NCBI GenBank assembly: GCA_007133745.1
Contig: SLMC01000280.1
Location: 1 to 5,092 of the forward strand
Origin: Kiritimatiellia bacterium
GTDB taxonomy: Bacteria; Verrucomicrobiota; Kiritimatiellia; UBA8416; SLMC01
Reading direction: 5' to 3'
DNA length: 5,092 nt
A program made the translations under genes and the position numbers. The notes beneath the pieces were generated by a model. It was given only the letters and a program-made list of their open reading frames with translations, did not search any database and was not told where the DNA came from. Numbering within the stretch: position 1 is the first letter of the stretch; each line of letters starts with the position of its first letter. This document shows positions 1 through 5,092 of the stretch, one piece after another.

Positions 1-16
1 GGTTAGGGGTTAGGGG
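1..16. repeat. GGTTAGG heptamer pair at the left edge
   Basis: Two perfect copies of GGTTAGG (1-7 and 8-14) are followed by GG. The array is cut by the window edge, so its true length is unknown. The word resembles the GGnGCTA/GGAGTTA units in the 4087-4149 array and the AGATTAGGG words of the 160-211 array read on the minus strand. It probably belongs to the same loose family of intergenic repeats. Confidence 0.55.
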
Positions 17-44
17 CACAAGGCGGGCTGTCGTCCGCAACCCA

Positions 45-98
45 AGTGTGTGGGTATGTGGGTTTGGGAGTATGTGAGTTTTCACCCACACACTCACA
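45..98. repeat. GT-rich/CA-rich inverted repeat (potential hairpin)
   Basis: The left arm AGTGTGTGGGT (45-55) is the exact reverse complement of ACCCACACACT (84-94), giving an 11-bp stem with a 28-nt loop. A second, competing pairing exists between TGTGAGT (73-79) and ACTCACA (92-98). The loop is itself GT-rich, with the word TATGTG twice (56-60 in part, 71-76). No T-run follows the right arm directly, although a T-rich stretch lies at 113-127. A role as the terminator of a gene to the left is possible but not supported by a canonical stem plus U-tract. Confidence 0.6.
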
Positions 99-136
99 AA
101 CAATCATGCGCCTTTTCTTGTTTTTTTCGGCAGAAC

Positions 137-150
137 GGCGTGATTAAGGC
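137..150 (+). repeat. 14-bp sequence, inverted copy at 2720-2733
   Basis: GGCGTGATTAAGGC here is the exact reverse complement of GCCTTAATCACGCC at 2720-2733. The two copies lie in the non-coding flanks of the lyase lipoprotein gene and face each other. The last nine bases (142-150) also form the outer arm of the hairpin with 185-193. Confidence 0.6.
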
Positions 151-193
151 ATTAAGGGGTTCGAATCTTGAACCCTAATCTTTCGCCTTAATC
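142..193. repeat. Long imperfect stem-loop upstream of the lyase gene
   Basis: Three nested pairings line up in register. GATTAAGGC (142-150) pairs with GCCTTAATC (185-193), ATTA (151-154) with TAAT (176-179), and GGGTTC (157-162) with GAACCC (170-175). The loop is 7 nt, with a 2-nt bulge on the left and a 5-nt bulge on the right. TTTTG (194-198) follows immediately, so weak terminator activity is conceivable. The right half is made of the 13-bp tandem units, so the fold is partly a by-product of the repeat. Confidence 0.55.
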
Positions 194-211
194 TTTTGCC
201 CTAATCTCTTG
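160..211. repeat. 13-bp tandem array, core CTAATCTTTTG
   Basis: There are three clear 13-bp units: CCCTAATCTTTCG (173-185), CCTTAATCTTTTG (186-198) and CCCTAATCTCTTG (199-211). A diverged unit, TTCGAATCTTGAA (160-172), precedes them in the same phase. On the minus strand the units read as AGATTAGGG/AGATTAAGG words. The array ends about 20 nt before the first ATG of the lyase reading frame. It contains the TTG at 209 that would extend that frame, which argues against using that TTG as the start. Confidence 0.7.
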
Positions 212-240
212 TCTACCCGGGGGGGGAAGATGAGCAAGCC

Positions 241-247
241 GAGGAAG
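241..247 (+). promoter_or_regulatory. Ribosome binding site for the lyase lipoprotein
   Basis: GAGGAAG lies 6 nt upstream of the ATG at 254. The two other candidate starts are worse: the TTG at 209 lies inside the 13-bp repeat, and the ATG at 230 has only a G-run and AAG directly against it. This site decides in favour of 254. Confidence 0.6.
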
Positions 248-253
248 AACGCT

Positions 254-2671
254 ATGAATGAGATCATGAAGAGCATGGCGCGAGCTCGGTGGATATGGCC
301 GGGCCTATGCGCGCTGACGGCCGGATGCGTTACGGTGGCGCCGCCGCCGGCCCAAAATCGGTTCTGGGAAGCGCCGGCCGAACGGCACCCGCCGACCATC
401 GCGTTCGAGCCGCCCGTGCCGCTGGCCCATCCCCGGCTGGTGTTCAAGCCGGCGGATCGCAAAGGGTTCGGCCGGACGTTCGAGTCCGTTCGCGCCCTAT
501 ACGCGAGCGATGCCGTGTTTCGCGCTATTTTTGAAAAAGCGTTCGAAACGCCGGACGACCGTTGGCATCCGGCCATGGCGGCCGCCTGCTGGATTGTCAC
601 GGAAGACGACGCCTATGCCGTCATGGCTGTGCGTCAGATGTTGGCGCGCCGCATCCGTCGTAGCGGGCGGGGCTATTCGAATATTTGGACCTTCGCGCTG
701 GCCTACGACTGGCTGTACGGGCATCCGGCCATGACGCCCGGCGCGCGCGCGGCGATTGAATACAAGCTTGCCGAGCGGCTCGATACGGAACTGGACAGGT
801 TGGACGAGCAGTATATGGCCCTGTGGCACGGGCGCAATCAGGCGGCCAACAACGCCATGATCGCCGCGCTGGCCATTGGCGATTTGCCCCGCAACCGCGC
901 GCGGCTGCGCCGCGCCACGGCTCATTACGCGGACAGCTTGCGCGCGCTTCAGCATACCGAGGCCTGGCCCGAGGGGGCCAGCTACTGGATATACAATCGG
1001 GCGGGACCCTACGCCCTTGCGGCGGATTGCGTCATGACCGCCTTCGATACCGAGACGCTGGACGGCATTCCCGTTCGAGACGTCATGCGCCGGATCGGCT
1101 ACTGGCAGCTTTATCAGTTCGGGCCCAACGAGGTGTTCGAGCGTTATGGCGATTCGCAGGGCTCCCTGAAGCTGGGCGCTACCGGCTGGTGGGAACTGAC
1201 CACCGACTATTTCGCGCGGCTGTCCGGCGATCCCGGTTTGATGGCCGGCGCCGACTATATTCGCAACCGCTCGCCGATCCCCTACGGGAAACGCCCGTAC
1301 TACTGGTATGCGGCCTTGAGCTACGATCCGTCCGTTCGGCCGCCGACCGACTACGATCCTGTTCGGCCCGAGCTGTGGATGCGCGAGCATCTGCCGCAGG
1401 CCATGCTGTTCGGTCGGCGCTCGATGGGGCTGGCGTTTTTCCGCGGACGGTGGGGCGATCGGGACGAGACCTATGCCGTTTTCAACGCCGGCGACTATTT
1501 CACTCATCATCAGCATTACGATGTCGGCCATTTCAGCATACAGAAAGGCGGACTGCTGGCGCCGCGTACCGGACTGCTGGGCGCCGGGTACACCAGCGAC
1601 CATCGGCTCGGCTACTTTACGCAAACCGTATCGGCCAACAGCCTGCTTGTCCTGGCGCCGAACGAAACCTCCGCCTATCTGGAATGGCGAGGCAAGGGAA
1701 CCGGGTGGGCATGGCTGAGCGGCGGTCAGCGTGCGATTCGGCCGACCGGTTTCAGTTGCGCCAACTTCGGCCATTTCCAGAAGCTGCTGACCTCCGGCCC
1801 GCATCTGAAACGCGCGGACATTACGGCGTTCGAAAGCCGTCCGGGCGTCTACGACTATATCGCCGCCGACATTGCCGCCGCATACAACGCCACCCGTTTC
1901 GCCGAGCCCGGCCGAGACCCCAAGGTTTCCGGGGTCACGCGCTCGTTCTTCTATCTGCGTCCGCTCGATGCCTTTGTGGTGTACGACCGTGTCGAGACGA
2001 CGCGCGCCGACTATCTGCCCAAGTTTCTTTTGCATCATTTGGCCAAGCCGATCAGCTCGGAAGAACGTCTGCTGGTCGGCAACGGACCGGACGACGGCAT
2101 ACTGGAAACGCGCGACCGCGTTCTGGTTTCCGAGCATCGGCGCGGCCGTTTGGAGCATCATATCGTGCTGCCCGAGCAGGCGCGCGCCTTGAAGATTGGC
2201 GGGCCGAACTACAAGTGCTACGTGGAACACAAGGGCACGCAGGCCGATGGTTTTACCGGCAAGAATTTGGCGGCGGGCGTGACTGAGAAGAAGCGTGCCG
2301 TTGTGCATGCTGGCGCGTGGCGAACCGAAGTGGAGCCGATCGAGTCCGGCACAAGCACGCGCTTTCTCAACGTCCTGTTCGCCCGTCTTCGCGACGAGAC
2401 CCCGGCGGAGTCGCCCTCGGTTCGCGTGCTGGATGCCGGCACGCGGGCCCATGCCGTTCAAGTGGGCGACTGGGCATTGGTTTTCGCGCATGATCCCGAA
2501 CCGCTGTCGGCGGTGGAGCTTGATTTGCCCCAGCCTGTCCGCGTCCTGATCCTCGATGCCGAGCCGAACAGCGCCTATACGGTCGGCGCGCGCCATGCCG
2601 AAGCCGGCCCGGAAGGCACGCTCGATCTCGGCCTTCTTCCGGCCGGCCGCCATGCCGCCCGTATCCGGTAG
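254..2671 (+). CDS. Heparinase II/III-family polysaccharide lyase, predicted lipoprotein
   Basis: This 805-residue protein is probably exported, lipid-anchored and acts on an acidic polysaccharide by beta-elimination; the substrate cannot be read from sequence. Residues 1-25 form a lipoprotein signal peptide: basic residues, a short hydrophobic core, then lipobox LTAGC with acylated Cys25. The +2 residue is Val, not Asp, which suggests the outer membrane. The mature N-terminus carries HPRLVF (59-64), which often opens this family. An alpha-helical toroid region follows (about 90-370), with WHGRNQ (191-196) and EGASYWIY (240-247) where family members carry active-site Asn/His and Tyr. The beta-rich heparinase II/III-like domain begins near 385 and contains HHQHYDVGHF (418-427), matching the conserved HxHxDxGxF signature; His419 or His421 is the likely catalytic His. 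KFLLHH (590-595) is another family-typical motif. The C-terminal 200 residues look like an additional beta domain. Starts at 209 (TTG) and 230 are possible but have poorer ribosome sites. The assignment to the superfamily is firm; the exact PL family is not. Confidence 0.85.
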   Translation: MNEIMKSMARARWIWPGLCALTAGCVTVAPPPAQNRFWEAPAERHPPTIAFEPPVPLAHPRLVFKPADRKGFGRTFESVRALYASDAVFRAIFEKAFETPDDRWHPAMAAACWIVTEDDAYAVMAVRQMLARRIRRSGRGYSNIWTFALAYDWLYGHPAMTPGARAAIEYKLAERLDTELDRLDEQYMALWHGRNQAANNAMIAALAIGDLPRNRARLRRATAHYADSLRALQHTEAWPEGASYWIYNRAGPYALAADCVMTAFDTETLDGIPVRDVMRRIGYWQLYQFGPNEVFERYGDSQGSLKLGATGWWELTTDYFARLSGDPGLMAGADYIRNRSPIPYGKRPYYWYAALSYDPSVRPPTDYDPVRPELWMREHLPQAMLFGRRSMGLAFFRGRWGDRDETYAVFNAGDYFTHHQHYDVGHFSIQKGGLLAPRTGLLGAGYTSDHRLGYFTQTVSANSLLVLAPNETSAYLEWRGKGTGWAWLSGGQRAIRPTGFSCANFGHFQKLLTSGPHLKRADITAFESRPGVYDYIAADIAAAYNATRFAEPGRDPKVSGVTRSFFYLRPLDAFVVYDRVETTRADYLPKFLLHHLAKPISSEERLLVGNGPDDGILETRDRVLVSEHRRGRLEHHIVLPEQARALKIGGPNYKCYVEHKGTQADGFTGKNLAAGVTEKKRAVVHAGAWRTEVEPIESGTSTRFLNVLFARLRDETPAESPSVRVLDAGTRAHAVQVGDWALVFAHDPEPLSAVELDLPQPVRVLILDAEPNSAYTVGARHAEAGPEGTLDLGLLPAGRHAARIR

Positions 2672-2719
2672 CAGCAACGCATGAAATCGCGGGCTGCGCG
2701 GTTGGGGCCGAGTTTTAGC

Positions 2720-2733
2720 GCCTTAATCACGCC
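2720..2733 (-). repeat. Inverted copy of the 137-150 sequence
   Basis: GCCTTAATCACGCC is the exact reverse complement of 137-150. It lies 48 bp after the stop codon of the lyase gene. With its partner it brackets that gene in opposite orientations. The similarity does not extend clearly beyond 14 bp on either side. Confidence 0.6.
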
Positions 2734-2847
2734 TCCATGCATAGGGTCTTTCTGAAATCCCGGCAGAGCGGGTATAGGTGTACGTCCACTTTATTGTTCC
2801 GTGGTGCGACCGTCGGCCGAAAGGATCATTTGCGAGTAAAACCTCTC

Positions 2848-2876
2848 TTTACAATGTTCTCGCGTTTTTGTATTTT
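2848..2876 (+). promoter_or_regulatory. Putative sigma70-like promoter of the DHS-like gene
   Basis: TTTACA (2848-2853, 5 of 6 to the -35 consensus) is separated by 17 bp from TATTTT (2871-2876, 4 of 6 to the -10 consensus). Transcription would start near 2883, giving a leader of about 28 nt that just includes the Shine-Dalgarno site. The local A/T richness (2836-2895) contrasts with the GC-rich genes and fits a promoter. No operator palindrome is evident next to it; TCGGCCGA (2813-2820) is an 8-bp palindrome a little upstream, of unknown significance. Confidence 0.4.
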
Positions 2877-2895
2877 TAGCCGATTTTAAATTCAA

Positions 2896-2901
2896 AGGAG
2901 G
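2896..2901 (+). promoter_or_regulatory. Strong Shine-Dalgarno site for the DHS-like gene
   Basis: AGGAGG lies 9 nt before the ATG at 2911, a near-ideal ribosome binding site. It fixes the start of the gene with little doubt. Confidence 0.75.
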
Positions 2902-2910
2902 CAGACGTTT

Positions 2911-4077
2911 ATGAAAACCGACAAGACAGGCAACATCAATCTTCCGAAAAAATTCATCAGTCGATATCCCCACAAGTTTTGCAAGGGCAAAGGGCATTTT
3001 CTGAAGGGCAAGCGCATTTTGCCCAAGCCCATTACAGGCAAGGAAACGTTGCCGGATCTGGTGGACAACTGCTTTCTGGCCTACAATGCGGCGCGTCTGC
3101 AGGAGGCGTGTCGGCTGTTCACCGAGAAAATGCTGCGGCGCGACGTGACGGTGGGCATGAGCCTTGCGGGCGCGCTGACCCCGGCCGGGATCGGCGCGGC
3201 GGCGGTTGTTCCGCTGATCAAGGCCGGGTTCGTGGACTGGATCGTGGCGACGGGCGCCAACTTGTATCACGACATGCACCATGCCATGAATCTGCCGCTG
3301 TACAAGGGGACGCCGTTCGTGCGCGACCCGGAATTGCGCAAGACGGGCGTGGTGCGCATCTACGATATTTTTCTGGACTACAACGACGTGCTGATGGCGA
3401 CGGACGATCTGTTGCGCAAAATTCTGTGGCAGGACGAGTTTCAGAAGGAGATGGGCACGGCAGAGCTGCACTGGCGCCTGGGCAAGTATTGCGCGGAGTT
3501 CGAACGGCAAGCCGGGTTGAAGGATGTTTCGGTCTTGGCGGCGGCCTATCGGGCGGGGGTGCCCTGTTTCTGTTCGTCGCCGGGCGATTCGACCATTGGC
3601 ATGAACGTGGCGGGCATCGAGATAGCCGGCAGCCGTTTGCGGGTGAATCCGAGCATCGACGTGAACGAGAGTACGGCGATCGTGCTGGGCGCCCAGCAGA
3701 AGGGCGGGCGCACGGCGGCCGTGCTGGTCGGCGGCGGGTCGCCCAAGAATTTTCTGCTGCAGACCGAACCGCAAATTCAGGAGGTATTGCGCATTCCCGA
3801 GTTCGGGCACGAATATTTTTTGCAGTTCACCGATGCGCGCCCGGATACCGGCGGCCTGTCCGGCGCCACGCCGCACGAAGCCGTGAGCTGGGGCAAGGTC
3901 GATCCCGCACGGTTGCCGGACGCCGTCGTGTGCTACCTCGACTCCACGGTCGCGTTGCCCGTCATGACGCATTACGCGTTGAACAAGCACAAGCCGCGCC
4001 GACTGAAAAACCTGTACGGGAAACTTCCGGCCTTGACCAGGAACCTCGTGAAGGAGTATGTCGCGCACAACCGTTAG
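2911..4077 (+). CDS. speY: Deoxyhypusine synthase-like protein, probable homospermidine synthase
   Basis: This complete 388-residue cytoplasmic enzyme belongs to the deoxyhypusine synthase (DHS) fold, an NAD-dependent aminobutyl transferase. Bacteria lack the eIF5A substrate of true DHS. Characterised bacterial relatives (SpeY in cyanobacteria) make homospermidine, so I infer transfer of the aminobutyl group of spermidine to putrescine. Visible motifs in order are SLAGALTPAG (84-93), TGANLYHDMHHAMN (114-127), GGGSPKN (274-280) and SGATPHEAVSWGK (317-329). The last contains the Glu, Trp and catalytic Lys of the family as Glu323, Trp327 and Lys329. The position of the human active-site His288 appears to be Asn280 here, and the spermidine-binding Asp of the human DSGARPDE segment appears to be Leu. 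Both look typical of the bacterial branch, from memory of the family. The N-terminal 40 residues are Lys-rich. Start and length are well supported by the upstream AGGAGG. A polyamine-forming decarboxylase follows 143 bp downstream in the same direction, which supports a polyamine role over protein modification. Confidence 0.88.
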   Translation: MKTDKTGNINLPKKFISRYPHKFCKGKGHFLKGKRILPKPITGKETLPDLVDNCFLAYNAARLQEACRLFTEKMLRRDVTVGMSLAGALTPAGIGAAAVVPLIKAGFVDWIVATGANLYHDMHHAMNLPLYKGTPFVRDPELRKTGVVRIYDIFLDYNDVLMATDDLLRKILWQDEFQKEMGTAELHWRLGKYCAEFERQAGLKDVSVLAAAYRAGVPCFCSSPGDSTIGMNVAGIEIAGSRLRVNPSIDVNESTAIVLGAQQKGGRTAAVLVGGGSPKNFLLQTEPQIQEVLRIPEFGHEYFLQFTDARPDTGGLSGATPHEAVSWGKVDPARLPDAVVCYLDSTVALPVMTHYALNKHKPRRLKNLYGKLPALTRNLVKEYVAHNR

Positions 4078-4086
4078 CGCCGTCGA

Positions 4087-4171
4087 GGAGCTAGGGGCTA
4101 GGAGCTAGGGGCTAGGAGCTAGGGGCTAGGAGCTAGGAGTTAGTGGCTAACGCCTAATCCCTAACGCCTTG
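4087..4171. repeat. Heptanucleotide tandem array that inverts midway
   Basis: Seven-bp units run without gaps from 4087: GGAGCTA and GGGGCTA alternate three times (4087-4128). They are followed by GGAGCTA (4129-4135), GGAGTTA (4136-4142) and GTGGCTA (4143-4149). After one base the array continues in the opposite orientation as CGCCTAA (4151-4157), TCCCTAA (4158-4164) and CGCCTTG (4165-4171). The switch creates a hairpin: GTTAG (4139-4143) pairs with CTAAC (4147-4151) around a TGG loop. The stem extends through further 3-4 bp blocks (4134-4137/4153-4156, 4127-4130/4160-4163, 4121-4123/4167-4169) broken at regular heptad positions. It fills most of the spacer between the two polyamine genes. 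No U-tract follows, so it is not a classic terminator. Confidence 0.85.
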
Positions 4172-4208
4172 ATTGCTGATTACTTCAGTTGCGGCCGAAG
4201 GCCGCCTT

Positions 4209-4214
4209 GGGGAG
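4209..4214 (+). promoter_or_regulatory. Ribosome binding site for the decarboxylase
   Basis: GGGGAG lies 6 nt before the ATG at 4221. No ATG or GTG lies in frame in the roughly 50 bases upstream; only a TTG (4173) does, just past the repeat array. So 4221 is the natural start. Confidence 0.6.
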
Positions 4215-4220
4215 CGAATT

Positions 4221-5092
4221 ATGGTCGCGACACGCGTATTGAAAAAACTGGCCGAGGCGCATGGGACGCCGTTGATGGTGGTGGATCACAAGGCGTTGCG
4301 GCGCAATTTCGAGGATTTCAGAAAATATTTGCCGCGTGTACAGCCCTATTACGCGGTTAAGGCCAATCCGGACCCGGATATCGTTCGCGCGTTCTATCGC
4401 ATGGGCGCCAGTTTCGATGTGGCGTCCTGGCCGGAATTCAAGCTGGTTTTCCGTCATATTCGCAGTCTTTCGGAAACCGAGCAGTTGGCGTTCGTCTGGA
4501 ACAAAATCATTTACGCCCATCCGGTCAAGTCCAGAGAAACGCTGGAGAAGCTCAATCGCTACAAGCCGTTGGTCGTGTACGACAATGCGGCGGAAATCGG
4601 CAAGATCCGGGATGGCGCGCCGCAGGCCGGCCTGGTTTTGCGTATCAAGGTGGCCAATACCGGTTCCATGGTCGAGCTGGCCTCGAAATTCGGCGCCGCG
4701 CCGGCCGAGGCCATGGCGCTGATGGACGAGGCTCGCAGAGCCGGGCTGTCCGTGGAAGGGCTCAGTTTTCATGTGGGCAGTCAATGCACCAATTTCGACA
4801 ATTATGTGCAGGCCCTGCAGCAGGCATCGGAAGTGTTCCGTGAATCGGCCAATGCCGGGTTCGATTTGAAACTGCTGGATATCGGCGGCGGGTTCCCGGC
4901 CCCCTATGACGATCAGGTTGAATCGTTCAGGGGTTTGGCCCGCAAATTGAATGCCGAGCTGAACCGTTTGTTCCCGCCGCCGATAGAAATCATTGCCGAG
5001 CCGGGCCGATACCTTGTGGCGACAGCGGGAACTCTGGTCGCGCGCGTGATGGGCAAGGCGATACGGGACGGAAAGAAATGCTATTATATCGA
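4221..5092 (+). CDS. Ornithine decarboxylase-type PLP enzyme (5' part, cut by window edge)
   Basis: The reading frame is open for 290 codons and continues past the right edge. The protein is a fold-III (alanine-racemase-like TIM-barrel) PLP decarboxylase of the ornithine/lysine/diaminopimelate group. YYAVKANP (43-50) holds the PLP Schiff-base lysine, Lys47. FDVAS (65-69) and YAHPVKS (98-104) follow as in bacterial ornithine decarboxylases. SFHVGSQC (182-189) supplies the His that stacks on PLP, LDIGGGFP (219-226) the glycine loop, and EPGRY (260-264) the phosphate-binding Glu and Arg. The visible end, KCYYI, matches the strand before the usual DG motif. The C-terminal beta domain with the catalytic Cys and substrate-specificity residues is missing, so ornithine versus lysine or carboxynorspermidine cannot be settled. 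The pattern around Lys47 and the neighbouring DHS-like gene favour ornithine, giving putrescine for homospermidine synthesis. No frameshift is seen in the visible part. Confidence 0.85.
   Translation, partial: MVATRVLKKLAEAHGTPLMVVDHKALRRNFEDFRKYLPRVQPYYAVKANPDPDIVRAFYRMGASFDVASWPEFKLVFRHIRSLSETEQLAFVWNKIIYAHPVKSRETLEKLNRYKPLVVYDNAAEIGKIRDGAPQAGLVLRIKVANTGSMVELASKFGAAPAEAMALMDEARRAGLSVEGLSFHVGSQCTNFDNYVQALQQASEVFRESANAGFDLKLLDIGGGFPAPYDDQVESFRGLARKLNAELNRLFPPPIEIIAEPGRYLVATAGTLVARVMGKAIRDGKKCYYI

Noticed and set aside
160..211. CRISPR array
   Set aside because: Units are 13 bp and directly adjacent with no unique spacers; no cas gene is present.
209..253. Upstream TTG (209) or ATG (230) as the start of the lyase gene
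   Set aside because: The TTG sits in the 13-bp repeat. The ATG at 230 lacks a spaced Shine-Dalgarno and would lengthen the signal peptide n-region by eight residues. ATG 254 has GAGGAAG at 6 nt. The alternative is not excluded.
497..2677. Long minus-strand open frame (726 codons) opposite the lyase gene
   Set aside because: It is a by-product of GC-rich codon use in the + strand gene. Its translation is rich in Arg, Gly, Gln and His with no recognisable domain, while the + frame has a signal peptide and family motifs throughout.
2672..2720. Rho-independent terminator after the lyase gene
   Set aside because: Only short GC-rich self-complementary stretches such as CGCGGGCTGCGCG are present, without a following T-run.
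137..2733. Composite transposon or insertion sequence bounded by the 14-bp inverted copies
   Set aside because: No transposase or integrase lies between them, no target-site duplication is visible, and the enclosed gene is an ordinary lyase.
2791..4068. Minus-strand open frame (425 codons) opposite the DHS-like gene
   Set aside because: It mirrors the coding frame of a clearly conserved protein, has low-complexity Arg/Gln/His-rich translation and no family motif.
2979..4094. Second + strand open frame (371 codons) overlapping the DHS-like gene
   Set aside because: It is a shifted-frame shadow: Gly/Arg-rich, no motifs and no ribosome binding site. The 2911-4077 frame explains the region fully.
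4087..4171. CRISPR or telomere-like chromosome end
   Set aside because: Heptamers are contiguous with no spacers, and the array is internal between two genes of one pathway, so it is neither a CRISPR nor a replicon end.

Overview
The window is a stretch of GC-rich bacterial chromosome with three genes, all on the + strand. The first encodes a large secreted lipoprotein of the heparinase II/III polysaccharide-lyase superfamily. The second encodes a complete bacterial deoxyhypusine-synthase-like protein, probably a homospermidine synthase. The third is an ornithine-decarboxylase-type PLP enzyme that runs off the right edge. Shine-Dalgarno sites, a lipobox signal peptide and the absence of introns point to a Gram-negative-type bacterium. 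This lyase, the DHS-like gene and the repeat-rich spacers would suit a planctomycete/PVC or Hydrogenedentota-like environmental genome. That placement is an inference from gene content; no marker gene is present.

Layout: 1-253 is non-coding and packed with short repeats: a GGTTAGG heptamer pair at the left edge, a GT-rich/CA-rich inverted repeat, and a 13-bp tandem array that overlaps a long imperfect hairpin. The lyase lipoprotein follows at 254-2671. The 239-bp spacer 2672-2910 holds an inverted 14-bp copy of a sequence found upstream of the lyase, a plausible sigma70-like promoter and a strong Shine-Dalgarno site. The DHS-like gene is at 2911-4077. The 143-bp spacer 4078-4220 is dominated by a heptanucleotide array that switches strand orientation and can fold on itself. 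The decarboxylase begins at 4221 and is still open at 5092.

The second and third genes fit one pathway. The decarboxylase would make putrescine from ornithine, and the DHS-like enzyme would use putrescine as acceptor (with spermidine as aminobutyl donor) to make homospermidine. They lie in the same direction and may be co-transcribed across the repeat spacer. The lyase gene looks functionally separate: it would act outside the cytoplasm on an acidic polysaccharide or glycosaminoglycan-like polymer.

The least explained part of the window is the spacer DNA. All three spacers carry short G/A/T-rich words related to GGnGCTA, GGTTAGG or AGATTAGGG. In at least three places these words occur as mirrored, hairpin-forming arrangements. 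This looks like a small intergenic repeat family, not a coding system. I found no CRISPR array, transposase, tRNA or rRNA.
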